DNA of 64,000 nt from Actinomycetota bacterium (lineage in GTDB: Bacteria > Actinomycetota > Geothermincolia > Geothermincolales > RBG-13-55-18): assembly GCA_028697145.1 (NCBI GenBank), contig JAQVFR010000004.1, positions 65,390 to 129,389 on the forward strand, given 5' to 3'. Shown piece after piece: positions 30,356 through 39,990 of the stretch. A program made the translations under genes and the position numbers. Within the stretch, counting starts at the first letter, position 1, and every line of letters starts with the position of its first letter. The notes under the pieces were generated by a model that made no database searches, was not told the DNA's origin, and saw only the letters and a program-made list of their open reading frames with translations.

Positions 30356-31510
30356 TCAATACAGGCCCATGGTGGTGGCGATGATCTCCCGCATGATCTC
30401 GTCGGTGCCGCCGCCGATGCGCGCTATACGCATGTCCCTCCATGCCTTCTGCGCCGGGTACTCCATCATGTAGCCGTAACCGCCCATGATCTGCAGGGCC
30501 TCGTCGGTGACCCTGAAGGCAACATCGGTGCTCATGAGCTTGGCCATGGTGATCTCCTTCACCGGGTACTCGCCCTTGTCGTATTTCCATGCCGTGAGGT
30601 AGGTGAGGGACTTGGCCGCCTCGAGCTCGGTGGCGAGGTCGGCCACGCGATGGGCGATGGCCTGGTTCTTGATGATGGGCTTTCCGAACTGCACCCTCTC
30701 CCTGCCGTAGTCGATGGCTTCCTGCAGCGTCACCTCGGCAATGGCTATGACCGCGACGGCCACGATGAGCCGCTCGCCCTGCAGCTCCCACATGATGTTG
30801 TAGAAACCGCGGCCCTCCTCCCCCATCATGGAATCCTCGGGTATGATCATGTCCTCGAAGAAGATCTCGGCGGTGTCGCTGGACCACTGGCCGACCTTGT
30901 CGAGCTTGCGCGACTTGACGAAGCCCGGCGTGTCGCAGTCCACCAGGAACATGCTCATCCCCTTGTAGCCCTTCTGCTCCTTATCGGTGCGGGCGAGCAG
31001 GGTCATGAAGTCTGCTCTCCAGCCGTTGGTGATGAATGTCTTGTTGCCGTTGACCTTCCAGCCGCCTTTGACCTTCTCCGCATAGGTCTTGACGGCCGCG
31101 ACGTCCGAGCCGGCCTCCGGCTCGGTGATGCCCAGGCAGGCTATCCTGTCTCCCTGTATGGCAGGCACCAGGTAAGCCTGCTTCTGCTCCTCGCTGCCGA
31201 ACTTGAGGATGGGCGGCGTGGCCATGCCGACCTGCACCGCCACCCCGGTGTTCACGCCGAAGGACCCGCACTTCGCCAGCTCCTCCATGAGCACGATGTT
31301 GGTGAAATAATCCCCGGCGCCGCCTCCGTACTCCTCGGGGAAATGCAGGCCCAGGTAGCCGAGTTCACCCAGTCGTTTGAAGACCGAGTTGGGGAAGAAA
31401 CCCTCCTCCTCCCAGGCGTCGGCATTGGGCATGAGTTCCCGTTCTACGAACTCCCTCACGCTCTGCCGGAGCATATCGTGTTCTTGGGTGAAAAATAGGT
31501 CGCCAGCCAT
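30356..31510 (-). CDS. Acyl-CoA dehydrogenase
   Basis: CLGITEPEAGSDVAAVKTYAEK; C-terminal RIGGGTDEIMREIIATTMGLY. Confidence 0.94.
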   Translation of the reverse strand: MAGDLFFTQEHDMLRQSVREFVERELMPNADAWEEEGFFPNSVFKRLGELGYLGLHFPEEYGGGAGDYFTNIVLMEELAKCGSFGVNTGVAVQVGMATPPILKFGSEEQKQAYLVPAIQGDRIACLGITEPEAGSDVAAVKTYAEKVKGGWKVNGNKTFITNGWRADFMTLLARTDKEQKGYKGMSMFLVDCDTPGFVKSRKLDKVGQWSSDTAEIFFEDMIIPEDSMMGEEGRGFYNIMWELQGERLIVAVAVIAIAEVTLQEAIDYGRERVQFGKPIIKNQAIAHRVADLATELEAAKSLTYLTAWKYDKGEYPVKEITMAKLMSTDVAFRVTDEALQIMGGYGYMMEYPAQKAWRDMRIARIGGGTDEIMREIIATTMGLY

Positions 31511-31624
31511 GTCCGCTTCCTCCTCCTTGCTTTGAAAACTGCGTCTTTTCGCCTTTTACGGGCTTCCTGGATCGGAGTCGAGCATCTTTATCCTTCGCGG
31601 GCCAGACAATCATCGCCGGAGTGT

Positions 31625-31642
31625 TTACTTAACAGTCAGTAA
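31625..31642. promoter_or_regulatory. TetR-type operator candidate upstream of ACAD
   Basis: Imperfect palindrome TTACTTAACAGTCAGTAA. Confidence 0.4.
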
Positions 31643-31877
31643 CCACATATTAATCCGGCTTTGCGGCGCTGTCAATACTCCGGTTCAATCTTTTTTTGGG
31701 TATGAAGACCCGCATGCGTAAGCAAAGCGACGGAAATATGGTAGAATCTCCGCGGATAGGCGACGCGCTTGCGGAGTTTGCGGGGGGCCGTTTCGCACAC
31801 CATCATCGCAGACACAGGCGGCGACCCGCCTGGGGTGTCACGAGAACCGTCCGGAACGGATGCGCTAAGGGGTTGAG

Positions 31878-33080
31878 ATGAGAGCAAAAGGCACTGTGGG
31901 AAAACTCGCCGCCCTCACCGCCGTCTCCATGGGGGCCGCGACGGCATGGCGCTTCTCGAGGTCCGCTCCGCCCCGGGAGGACCCGGCCTGCAGGGACCGC
32001 CTGGAGAGCAGGGCGGAGTCCTTCGTGACCGCGGACGGGGTCAGGCTGAAGCTCAGGAGGTACGCCAACGAGGGCGCACAGCCCGTACTCTTCGCCCACG
32101 GTTTCAACGGAAACGGGCTGGAGTTCGACCTGCCGCACCGCGAGCACAACCTGGCTCTCTTCCTCGCAGAACGAGGATACGACGTATGGATATCCAGTTT
32201 CCGCGGCTGCGGGAGGGAGCCGTACGTGTGCGACAGCGGCGGCTGGGGCCATTCCATCGACCACCTTGCAGCCCTGGACGCGCCCGCCCTCGTCGCGGGA
32301 GTGCGCGGGGCTACGGGCCGCAAGCCTATATGGATAGGCCACAGCATGGGGGGCGTGGTCCTCTATATGTTCCTGCAGGGCGTCACGATCTCCGGCGGCG
32401 GCTTAAGGGTCACAGCCGATCCGGAACTCGCGAGGGAACGCAACGATTCCATCCTGGGGGGCATCACCATCGGCAGCCCGCCCGGCCTGCATTGCGGGGG
32501 AGGGGACTGGATAGCGAAACTGGAGCGCCTGCCGTTTTTCGAGCAGATCGCACGTCTCCTGGTCCGCGTCCTCGACCGGGCAGGCGAGACCTCGCCGCGA
32601 GTACCCGTCAGCCGCATAGGGTCTTTCACGGAGCGTTTTCCGCGCCTGGGCAGGTTGTTGGCCATGCGCGGACCCATCGCCATCTTCCTCTACAACGCGA
32701 AGAACGTGTACCCGGACGTAGGGTACAGCCTGCTCAAGTGGGCCTCGGACAACGTCACCACCCGCATGGCCGCCCAGTTCGTCGCGCTCGGTCTGGACCC
32801 CGATTTCAAGGACTACAACGGGGGATATAATTACACCGCGAATATGTCCTCCATAACCGCGCCCATATTCTTCATCACGGGGACGGAGGACTTTGCGGGC
32901 CCCGACAACGTGCGCGAGTACGGTTACGAAAAGGTGTCCAGCAGGGTCAGGCGTTTCGAGAATTACCGCGACTACGGCCACACGGACCTGGTCATGGGCA
33001 AGCGTGTTTACCACGAGGTCTACCCCGACATCCTGGAGTGGATCGAGGGCCTGGCCGCGGGCCAGGCCCTGAAGTCATAA
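31878..33080 (+). CDS. Alpha/beta hydrolase (lipase-like)
   Basis: VLFAHGFNGNGLEF; nucleophile elbow IGHSMGG. Confidence 0.85.
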   Translation: MRAKGTVGKLAALTAVSMGAATAWRFSRSAPPREDPACRDRLESRAESFVTADGVRLKLRRYANEGAQPVLFAHGFNGNGLEFDLPHREHNLALFLAERGYDVWISSFRGCGREPYVCDSGGWGHSIDHLAALDAPALVAGVRGATGRKPIWIGHSMGGVVLYMFLQGVTISGGGLRVTADPELARERNDSILGGITIGSPPGLHCGGGDWIAKLERLPFFEQIARLLVRVLDRAGETSPRVPVSRIGSFTERFPRLGRLLAMRGPIAIFLYNAKNVYPDVGYSLLKWASDNVTTRMAAQFVALGLDPDFKDYNGGYNYTANMSSITAPIFFITGTEDFAGPDNVREYGYEKVSSRVRRFENYRDYGHTDLVMGKRVYHEVYPDILEWIEGLAAGQALKS

Positions 33081-33207
33081 GTGCCGCGCAGCAGTTTTCG
33101 CGCCGCCCTCGACCGCCGCCCTGGCCGCGGACGTCTCGGTGGGCCCTCCCCCCACCACCACGGAACCGTTATCCACGGTTCTCATGCCCGCCCCCGCGTA
33201 GGGGAGC

Positions 33208-33501
33208 TCAGGATTCGGTCTCTCGAATCCAGCCGCTTAGCGTCTCGACGATCTTCCTTGCCTGGTCCACACTGGAGATGTTGAACTTCGCCTGCTGCCT
33301 GTATTCGTCGTTCATCTTGCGGTAGCGGCGTATGGTGAAGCGGTCCGGCCCGTAATCCCCCTTGGACTGTTCCCACTGGCGGTAGCGGAAGATTATGGTC
33401 GCCCAGGCTCCCTTGGAGAGTATGGCCTTGTCCAGTTCCTCGACCACCCGGACACCATCCTCCTCGTAGTTGATGGTGATGTCGTCTACATCCGAAAACA
33501 T
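33208..33501 (-). CDS. Small hypothetical protein (97 aa)
   Basis: MFSDVDDITINYEEDGVRVVEELDKAILSKGAWATIIFRYRQWE; upstream exonuclease gene in same direction. Confidence 0.6.
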   Translation of the reverse strand: MFSDVDDITINYEEDGVRVVEELDKAILSKGAWATIIFRYRQWEQSKGDYGPDRFTIRRYRKMNDEYRQQAKFNISSVDQARKIVETLSGWIRETES

Positions 33502-33512
33502 GCATGCCTCCT

Positions 33513-34286
33513 TCAGGTCGTCAATTCGATGCATATCGGGCAGTGGTCCGAGCCCATCGCCTCCGTCAGCATGTACGAGGCCTTGACGTGGTCGCGCAGC
33601 TCCTCGCTGACGAAGAAGTAGTCGATCCTCCAGCCGATATTCCTGTCTCGCGCCCTGGTCTTCAGGTCCCACCAAGTATAATGGCCGGGCTCGTCGTTGA
33701 ACATGCGGAAGGTATCTATGTAGCCGTGTTCCACGAACTTGTCCATCCATGCCCTCTCCTCGGGCAGGAAGCCGGAGACCTTGCTGTTCTCCTTGGGGCG
33801 CGCCAAGTCGATCTCCTTGTGCGCGGTGTTGAAATCGCCGCAGGCCACTATCCCCATGCCCTTCGACCTTAGCGCCTCCGCGTAAGCGAGGAAGGCGTCG
33901 TAGAAGTCCATTTTGAACTTAAGCCTCTCCTTTGACTGCTTACCGTTGGGGAAATATATGTTGAAAAGCACGAAGCCATCGTATTCGGCGATCAGCGTCC
34001 TGCCCTCGCCGTCAAAACGGGGCTCGCCGAAACCGCCCTTTACACTCAGCGGGCGCGACCTGGAGTACAGCGCGACCCCGCTGTAGCCCTTGCGCTCCGG
34101 GGAGTTGAAGTAGGCGTTGTATCCCTCCACCTCCCTGAGATCGGGCGGGAGCTGCTCCTCGCTGGCCTTCGTCTCCTGCAGGCACAGGATGTCCGGCCGC
34201 AACTCCGCGAACCACCCCAGGTTTCCCCTGGAGTGGGCCGCCCTTATACCGTTCACGTTCCAGGAACAGATGACCAGCTTCTTCAC
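33513..34286 (-). CDS. xth: Exodeoxyribonuclease III
   Basis: [64 protein letters not shown] start with AGGAGG. Confidence 0.93.
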   Translation of the reverse strand: MKKLVICSWNVNGIRAAHSRGNLGWFAELRPDILCLQETKASEEQLPPDLREVEGYNAYFNSPERKGYSGVALYSRSRPLSVKGGFGEPRFDGEGRTLIAEYDGFVLFNIYFPNGKQSKERLKFKMDFYDAFLAYAEALRSKGMGIVACGDFNTAHKEIDLARPKENSKVSGFLPEERAWMDKFVEHGYIDTFRMFNDEPGHYTWWDLKTRARDRNIGWRIDYFFVSEELRDHVKASYMLTEAMGSDHCPICIELTT

Positions 34287-34617
34287 GCCGATACCTCCTG
34301 CCGGCCGCGATAGCGTATCCCGAGACCCTATAAATCTATCACAGCCCGGATGCCGCGGCATGGCCCGCCCTCCGCCATCGTTTCCAGGCCGCGCGGGATC
34401 TCCTCCCTCACCGCCGGTACAGCCGGCCGCATCCATGCATGCGGACGCCCGGACCGCGGCAGGGGTTCTGCCATGTCAACATGGCTGCCGTTCCCGCCTC
34501 CATGAGCCTGTTGTGGTGGTATGCGGGTTACCGCGAGGATCTCCTGCTCGGGTGTCTTCTCCCTGCTGCGGGGGTAGAATAATCTCTACCGGACGACCAG
34601 CGAGGGGAGGGGCGAAG

Positions 34618-35172
34618 ATGAGAAGGCTGAACGAGGTAAGCGACTCAGAGATCGAGGACTTCCTGGGCAAGGGATGGCTCACCCACGACGGCATGTGGTT
34701 CTACCACACCTACCTCGACTCGGGCATGGACAAGGCGAACCGCGTCAACCGCGAGGCGATAAGGTCGCTCGCCGCCGTTGAGATGACCAGGGCGAGGAAG
34801 GTCCTGGAGGTTGCCGACGAAGACCTGCGCACCTTCGAGGGTTTGCAGGCCTTCATGTCGGACGCCCTGGAGATGATCCTGCCGGAGTCGGTCCTGTCCC
34901 GGGCCGAGTTCACCTTCGTTTCCCCCAACGTCTTCCACTGGGAATGGGAGGACGGCGATTGCTTCGCCTATAAGGCGATGAAACAGCTGGGGGTCATCGA
35001 CGAATACGTTTGCGGCGTGATGTTCCGCATCGAGTGCTGGCTGGAGCACCTCGGCGTGCCGTATACGGTCGAGCCCGCCATAGAGAAGTGCATCATGCAC
35101 GAGACCGGCCGCTGCCGGGGGGATTTCACCATATACTTCGAAGGCGCCTCGCTCCGGTCCGACCCCTTATAA
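34618..35172 (+). CDS. Hypothetical protein (185 aa)
   Basis: ATG at 34618 after GAGGGGAGG; adjacent to galT. Confidence 0.65.
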   Translation: MRRLNEVSDSEIEDFLGKGWLTHDGMWFYHTYLDSGMDKANRVNREAIRSLAAVEMTRARKVLEVADEDLRTFEGLQAFMSDALEMILPESVLSRAEFTFVSPNVFHWEWEDGDCFAYKAMKQLGVIDEYVCGVMFRIECWLEHLGVPYTVEPAIEKCIMHETGRCRGDFTIYFEGASLRSDPL

Positions 35173-35214
35173 TCGAGGAGGCCATTGACCGGGCGAGCGC
35201 GGGGGTGAGCGGGT

Positions 35215-36189
35215 ATGGAACTGAGGTGGGACCCTTTCCTCAGGACGTGGGTCATGATGGCCTCGCAACGCCAGGAGAGGCCCCTCCTCCCCGAGGGGCA
35301 GTGCCCCTTCTGCCCGGGCTCGGGCAAGGTGCCTGACGACTACGACATCCTCGCCTACGAGAACGATTTCCCCTCCCTCGTGCTCGATCCGCCCCGGCCC
35401 GACCTCGCGGGAGACGACCTCCTGCCGGTCAGGCCCAGCTTCGGCAAGTGCGAGGTGACCCTGTACTCCCCCCATCACGGCGTCACCCTCCCCGCGCTGC
35501 CCCTCGACCACGTCACCAGGCTGGTAGAGCACTGGCAGGAGCGTTACCTCGCCTTGGGGAGCGTCCCCGGCATAGAATACGTGTTCATCTTCGAGAACCG
35601 GGGAGAAGAGGTGGGGGTCACCATCCACCACCCCCACGGCCAGATATATGCCTACCCCTTCATCCCCCTGCGCATCAGGACGGAACTGGCCTCCATGGCT
35701 GAGCACTGGAAGGATAAGGGGGGCTGCCTGGTGTGCGATCTGTTGCGGCACGAGCGGGACGACGGATCGCGGCTGGTGTGCTCCGGGGACGGTTTCACCG
35801 CCTTCGTGCCGCCCTGGGCCCAGTACGGTTACGACGTCATCATCGCCAGCAACCGCCACCTGGGTTCGCTGGCGGATATGGACAGCGCGGAAACGCGCGG
35901 CCTCGCCCTGGCTTTGAAGGGAGTTACCGGGGGATATGACGCGCTGTTCGGTTTTACCTTTCCCTATATGATGTGCATGCACCAGGACCCCACGGACGGA
36001 GGGGACTACCCCCATCATCACTTCCATATCGAGTTCTATCCTCCCATGCGCGGCCGCGACAAGCTCAAGTACAGCGCCTCCTCCGAGACCGGCGCCTGGG
36101 CTCACATCAACACCACCATCCCCGAGGAGAAGGCGGCTGAGCTGAGGCGGGCGGTGGAGAGGAAGCTGGAGGAATGGGGAGAACGGTGA
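35215..36189 (+). CDS. galT: Galactose-1-phosphate uridylyltransferase
   Basis: FIFENRGEEVGVTIHHPHGQIYAYPF and PHHHFHIEFYPP. Confidence 0.93.
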   Translation: MELRWDPFLRTWVMMASQRQERPLLPEGQCPFCPGSGKVPDDYDILAYENDFPSLVLDPPRPDLAGDDLLPVRPSFGKCEVTLYSPHHGVTLPALPLDHVTRLVEHWQERYLALGSVPGIEYVFIFENRGEEVGVTIHHPHGQIYAYPFIPLRIRTELASMAEHWKDKGGCLVCDLLRHERDDGSRLVCSGDGFTAFVPPWAQYGYDVIIASNRHLGSLADMDSAETRGLALALKGVTGGYDALFGFTFPYMMCMHQDPTDGGDYPHHHFHIEFYPPMRGRDKLKYSASSETGAWAHINTTIPEEKAAELRRAVERKLEEWGER

Positions 36190-36196
36190 CCCCGGC

Positions 36197-37408
36197 ATGA
36201 TCGGCAAGGCGGAGATCGGGGAGCGGCGGCGGGAATTCGCCGCCCGCTTCGGGAGGGGCCGCGAGCCGGACCTCTACTTCGCGCCGGGACGCGTCAACCT
36301 CATCGGCGATCACACCGACTACAACGGCGGGCTCGTGCTGCCCCTGGCCATCGCGGAAGGCACATGCGTGCTCATCCGCCGCAAGGGGGCGCCGCCGGCG
36401 CGGCTCTACTCCGCCAACACCGGATGGGAAACGGAATTCGACCCCCGGGAGATCGTCCCCCGCGGCGACTGGACGGACTACGTGCGCGGAGTCTTTTTCT
36501 TCCTCGCCCGTTCCCAGGGGCTGCCTCCTCCCTTCGACGCCATGTATTTCGGCGACCTGCCCCTGGAGGCGGGACTTTCCTCCTCCGCCTCCCTGGAGGT
36601 GGCCACCGCCATATCCTCGTCCAGCCTCGGTTTCCGCGTGGACGGCGAGGAGGCCGCCCGCATCGCCTGGCGCGCCGAGAACGAATTCGTCGGCATGAGC
36701 TGCGGGGTAATGGACCAGTACGCGGTGTCCCTCTCCCGGGCGGGCCACCTCATGCTGCTCGACTGCCGCACGCTGCAGTACGACTTCGTTCCATTCGACC
36801 TCCCCGGCACCTCCCTGGTGGTGGGGCACACCGGCGTGAGCCGCTCGCTGCTGGACTCTCCCTACAACCTGAGGAGGCGGGAGTGCGAGAGGGCCCTCGG
36901 GCTCATCACCGCCGTGGTCGGGCCGCGGGAGGACCTCAGCCAGGTCACGCTGGAGGAGTTCGAGGCGGTCGCGCGCGCGCTCCCCGAGGTGCCGCGCATG
37001 AGGGCCGAGCACGTGCTGCGCGAGAACCTGCGCGTGAGGCTCGCGGCGGAATGCTTGCGCGGGGATGATCCGCAAGGCGTGGGGTTGCTCCTGAACGAGT
37101 CCCATGCCTCCTTGCGCGATCTCTACGAGGTATCGTCCCCCGAGCTCGATACCCTGCAGGAGATATCCCTGCGGCAACCCGGCGTGCTGGGATGCCGCAT
37201 GACCGGCGCGGGATTCGGAGGCTGCGTCATCTCCCTCATCCGCGACGGGTCCGTGCGGGAATACCTGGAGAAAGTGCCCGGCCTTTACCGCGGGGTTACG
37301 GGGCACGATCCGCTTTTCATCGAGGCGAGCCCCAGCGCGGGCGCCAAGAAACTCGATAAGAGGACGGGGTCAGCCCCGGACACTGGACATTCTGCAACCG
37401 CCCGATAA
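36197..37408 (+). CDS. galK: Galactokinase
   Basis: PGRVNLIGDHTDYNGGLVLPLAI; EAGLSSSASLEVA; GAGFGGCVISL. Confidence 0.94.
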   Translation: MIGKAEIGERRREFAARFGRGREPDLYFAPGRVNLIGDHTDYNGGLVLPLAIAEGTCVLIRRKGAPPARLYSANTGWETEFDPREIVPRGDWTDYVRGVFFFLARSQGLPPPFDAMYFGDLPLEAGLSSSASLEVATAISSSSLGFRVDGEEAARIAWRAENEFVGMSCGVMDQYAVSLSRAGHLMLLDCRTLQYDFVPFDLPGTSLVVGHTGVSRSLLDSPYNLRRRECERALGLITAVVGPREDLSQVTLEEFEAVARALPEVPRMRAEHVLRENLRVRLAAECLRGDDPQGVGLLLNESHASLRDLYEVSSPELDTLQEISLRQPGVLGCRMTGAGFGGCVISLIRDGSVREYLEKVPGLYRGVTGHDPLFIEASPSAGAKKLDKRTGSAPDTGHSATAR

Positions 37409-37464
37409 AGAGATATTATCTTGCTCGCATAATGTGGGATCAGCCACGACCTGAGAGGACGGCT

Positions 37465-38853
37465 TCAGGCCTGGCTTTCAGCCCGTTCTCTCGCCGGGCG
37501 CTGGAACGCCAGCCACTTCCTGCCGTTGCCGTTGCCCGTCCCCTCGTGGTCCCCCACCTCGTGGGAGCGGCCGTTGGACAGGGAGTGGCGGTAAAGCAGG
37601 TTGAAGGCGAACCAGTAGCTCCAGTGGCGATGGTAATACATGCGCCTGGCGATGGAGGGGTAGGAATAGAAGTCCCTCTGCACCTCATGGGTCCTGTCGG
37701 TGAGCCACTCCGCGCTGAAGTTCTTCGGGGTATAGACCACCCGCGCGTCCCAGGACGGCTCGAACCAGAACTCCGGCTCCACACGGCCCTGCGCCATCAA
37801 CTCGTTGTAGAGGCGCGTCCCGGGATAGGGAACGAGGTGGGCGAACTGGGCCACCTGGACCTTGTTGCGCATGGCGAAATCCAGGGTCTCCGTGAATGAG
37901 GACTCGTCATCCGCGTCGAACCCGAATACGAAAGCGCCCATGACGTGGATGCCGTACTTCCTGAGCAGCCGCAGGGCGTCGTCGTATTCCTCCACTTTGT
38001 TCTGTCCCTTGCCCATCTCGGCCAGTGCTTTGCGGGACATGGTCTCCAGGCCGATGAAAAGGAAGTGGCATCCGCTCTCGGCCGCCAGGGCCACCAGCTC
38101 CTCGTCCCTGGCGAAGGTGATGGAGGCCTGGGAACCCCATTTGAGCTTCATGGGGATGAGTCCCTTGAAAAGCTCCTTGGCGCGACTGGGATGGGAGGCG
38201 ATGTTGTCGTCGACGAAAGCCACCACCTTGTTGCGGATACGATTGTGCCGGGAAAGGGACTCCACCTCGGCGAGCACGTTGTCCACCTCGCGCATGCGTA
38301 CCCGCCGCCCGTTGAAGGCGGTCACCGAGCAAAAATTGCAGGCGTGGGGGCAGCCGCGTGCGGTCTGCACGCAGTTGGCGCTCCAGTAACGCCTGGGATC
38401 GATGATGTCGCGGCGGGGCTGCAGCGGCTGCGTGAATTCGATGAAATCCTCCTGGCGGTACAGGGGCTCCAGCCTGCCCGCCTCGAAATCGGCCAGGACC
38501 CGCGGCCATACGCTCTCTCCCTCCCCAACCACCACCGCGTCCGCGTAACGCAGCGCTTCGTCCGGCACCATGGAGGCGTGGACGCCTCCCAGCACCACTT
38601 TGGCTCCCTGGGCGCGGTAGCGGCTCGCGATCTCGTAGGCGCGGGGAGCGGTGGCGGTCATGGTGGTGATGCCCACCAGGTCGGGGGCGGCCTGCGTGAA
38701 GTCGATGCGCTCGACGTTCTCGTCGATGAGCCTTACTTCGACCTCGGGCGGCGTGTGGGCCGCCAGGTACATGAGGCCGAGGGGAACGAGGAGCCCCCGG
38801 TTGAACAGGTATGTCTCCCCCTGCTTCGTGGGGGCTATGAGGTGTAATCTCAA
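37465..38853 (-). CDS. B12-binding domain radical SAM protein
   Basis: N-terminal B12-binding-like domain; ARGCPHACNFCSV (CxxxCxxC). Confidence 0.9.
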   Translation of the reverse strand: MRLHLIAPTKQGETYLFNRGLLVPLGLMYLAAHTPPEVEVRLIDENVERIDFTQAAPDLVGITTMTATAPRAYEIASRYRAQGAKVVLGGVHASMVPDEALRYADAVVVGEGESVWPRVLADFEAGRLEPLYRQEDFIEFTQPLQPRRDIIDPRRYWSANCVQTARGCPHACNFCSVTAFNGRRVRMREVDNVLAEVESLSRHNRIRNKVVAFVDDNIASHPSRAKELFKGLIPMKLKWGSQASITFARDEELVALAAESGCHFLFIGLETMSRKALAEMGKGQNKVEEYDDALRLLRKYGIHVMGAFVFGFDADDESSFTETLDFAMRNKVQVAQFAHLVPYPGTRLYNELMAQGRVEPEFWFEPSWDARVVYTPKNFSAEWLTDRTHEVQRDFYSYPSIARRMYYHRHWSYWFAFNLLYRHSLSNGRSHEVGDHEGTGNGNGRKWLAFQRPARERAESQA

Positions 38854-39194
38854 ATGCTCTCTCTTTCTCCTCCCATCCGGATATACGGCCCTTCATTATA
38901 CGCTCCACAGGCGCCGCTGCCAAATCGACGGTATCAGTATCTGTATCGGTTATGACAGCCGGCTGCGGTGCGAAGGAGGCAGAACTTGACTGCTTTGGCG
39001 CTGTTTATTATATCCCCCGGCGGGTGGGTTCACTCCGCTTCCGGCCCGGCAATAATAGTCTGCAACCCAGGACGCGGAGCGTGTGGCGGGAGTGGGGACG
39101 GGAACGTCCAAGACTCCCCGACCGGGCCTGGAACAGGCGCTTCCGCACGGCTGGGACGGGGTAGGGCGCAAGAGAAAGGAAGGAGCTGATCGCC

Positions 39195-39432
39195 GTGGAC
39201 GAGCCACGCGTGGCCATCGTATCTTGCGGGTCCTTCAGGGAGGACCTGGAAGCCCTGCAAGCGGAGGGAATAATGGAGGGCATGGAAGTCTTCTACACCG
39301 AGGGAAGACGAGCCGGAGAGGATACTGGAGTTCTCGGACTGGATGGGCATCCCCCTGGACGCCAGGGCCATCACGCTGGACCGCTTCAGGGAGATGCTGC
39401 TCGCTGGCCTGGAGCGCCTTGCGAAGGATTGA
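39195..39432 (+). pseudogene. Frameshifted small ORF
   Basis: GTG-initiated MDEPRVAIVSCGSFREDLEALQAEGIMEGMEVFYTEG, then a different frame PERILEFSDWMGIPLDARAITLDRFREMLLAGLERLAKD* ending 39432. Confidence 0.45.
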
Positions 39433-39517
39433 AGCGGCGCTCGCGGAGGGAGCGCGCCCGCCAGGCGCGCCGTGCGGGCTCTACGGGGAGATATTGTCGT
39501 CCCGAAAGGAGAGAGAG

Positions 39518-39856
39518 ATGAAGATCATCGACGTGAGGACCGCGGAGGCGACCCCCAATCCCCACGGGGTGCACACCTGCAGGGTATACGACACGGAAAA
39601 CGCCCAGGCGGTGCACATCCTGCTCAAGCCGGGCGAATGCCTGAAGAAGCACATCACCCCGGTGGACGTCTTCTTCTACGTCCTCGAGGGCAAGGGCGTC
39701 GTGGAGATCGGAGACGAGCGGGAGGCGGTGGGGGCGGACACGCTCATCGAGAGCCCGGCGAGGATACCCCACCGCTGGTTCAACGAGAGCGATTCCGACT
39801 TGCGGGTGCTGGTAGTCAAGGTGCCCCGTCCCACGGAACAGACCAGGGTGCTTTGA
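39518..39856 (+). CDS. Cupin domain protein
   Basis: KKHITPVDVFFYVLEGKGVVEIGDE; HRWFNESDSDLRVLVVK; RBS AGGAGAGAG. Confidence 0.85.
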   Translation: MKIIDVRTAEATPNPHGVHTCRVYDTENAQAVHILLKPGECLKKHITPVDVFFYVLEGKGVVEIGDEREAVGADTLIESPARIPHRWFNESDSDLRVLVVKVPRPTEQTRVL

Positions 39857-39990
39857 TGTTTTCCCCCGTTATGCGGAGGGAAGCATAAGCTTAACGAGTT
39901 GTAGATGGCTGTTCGTCCGGCGCCGACAGTCCGCCTCCCCATGCGGGGGCGCCGAAGGGAGCAGACAGGGTCCGGCAGAGGAGGTTGACG

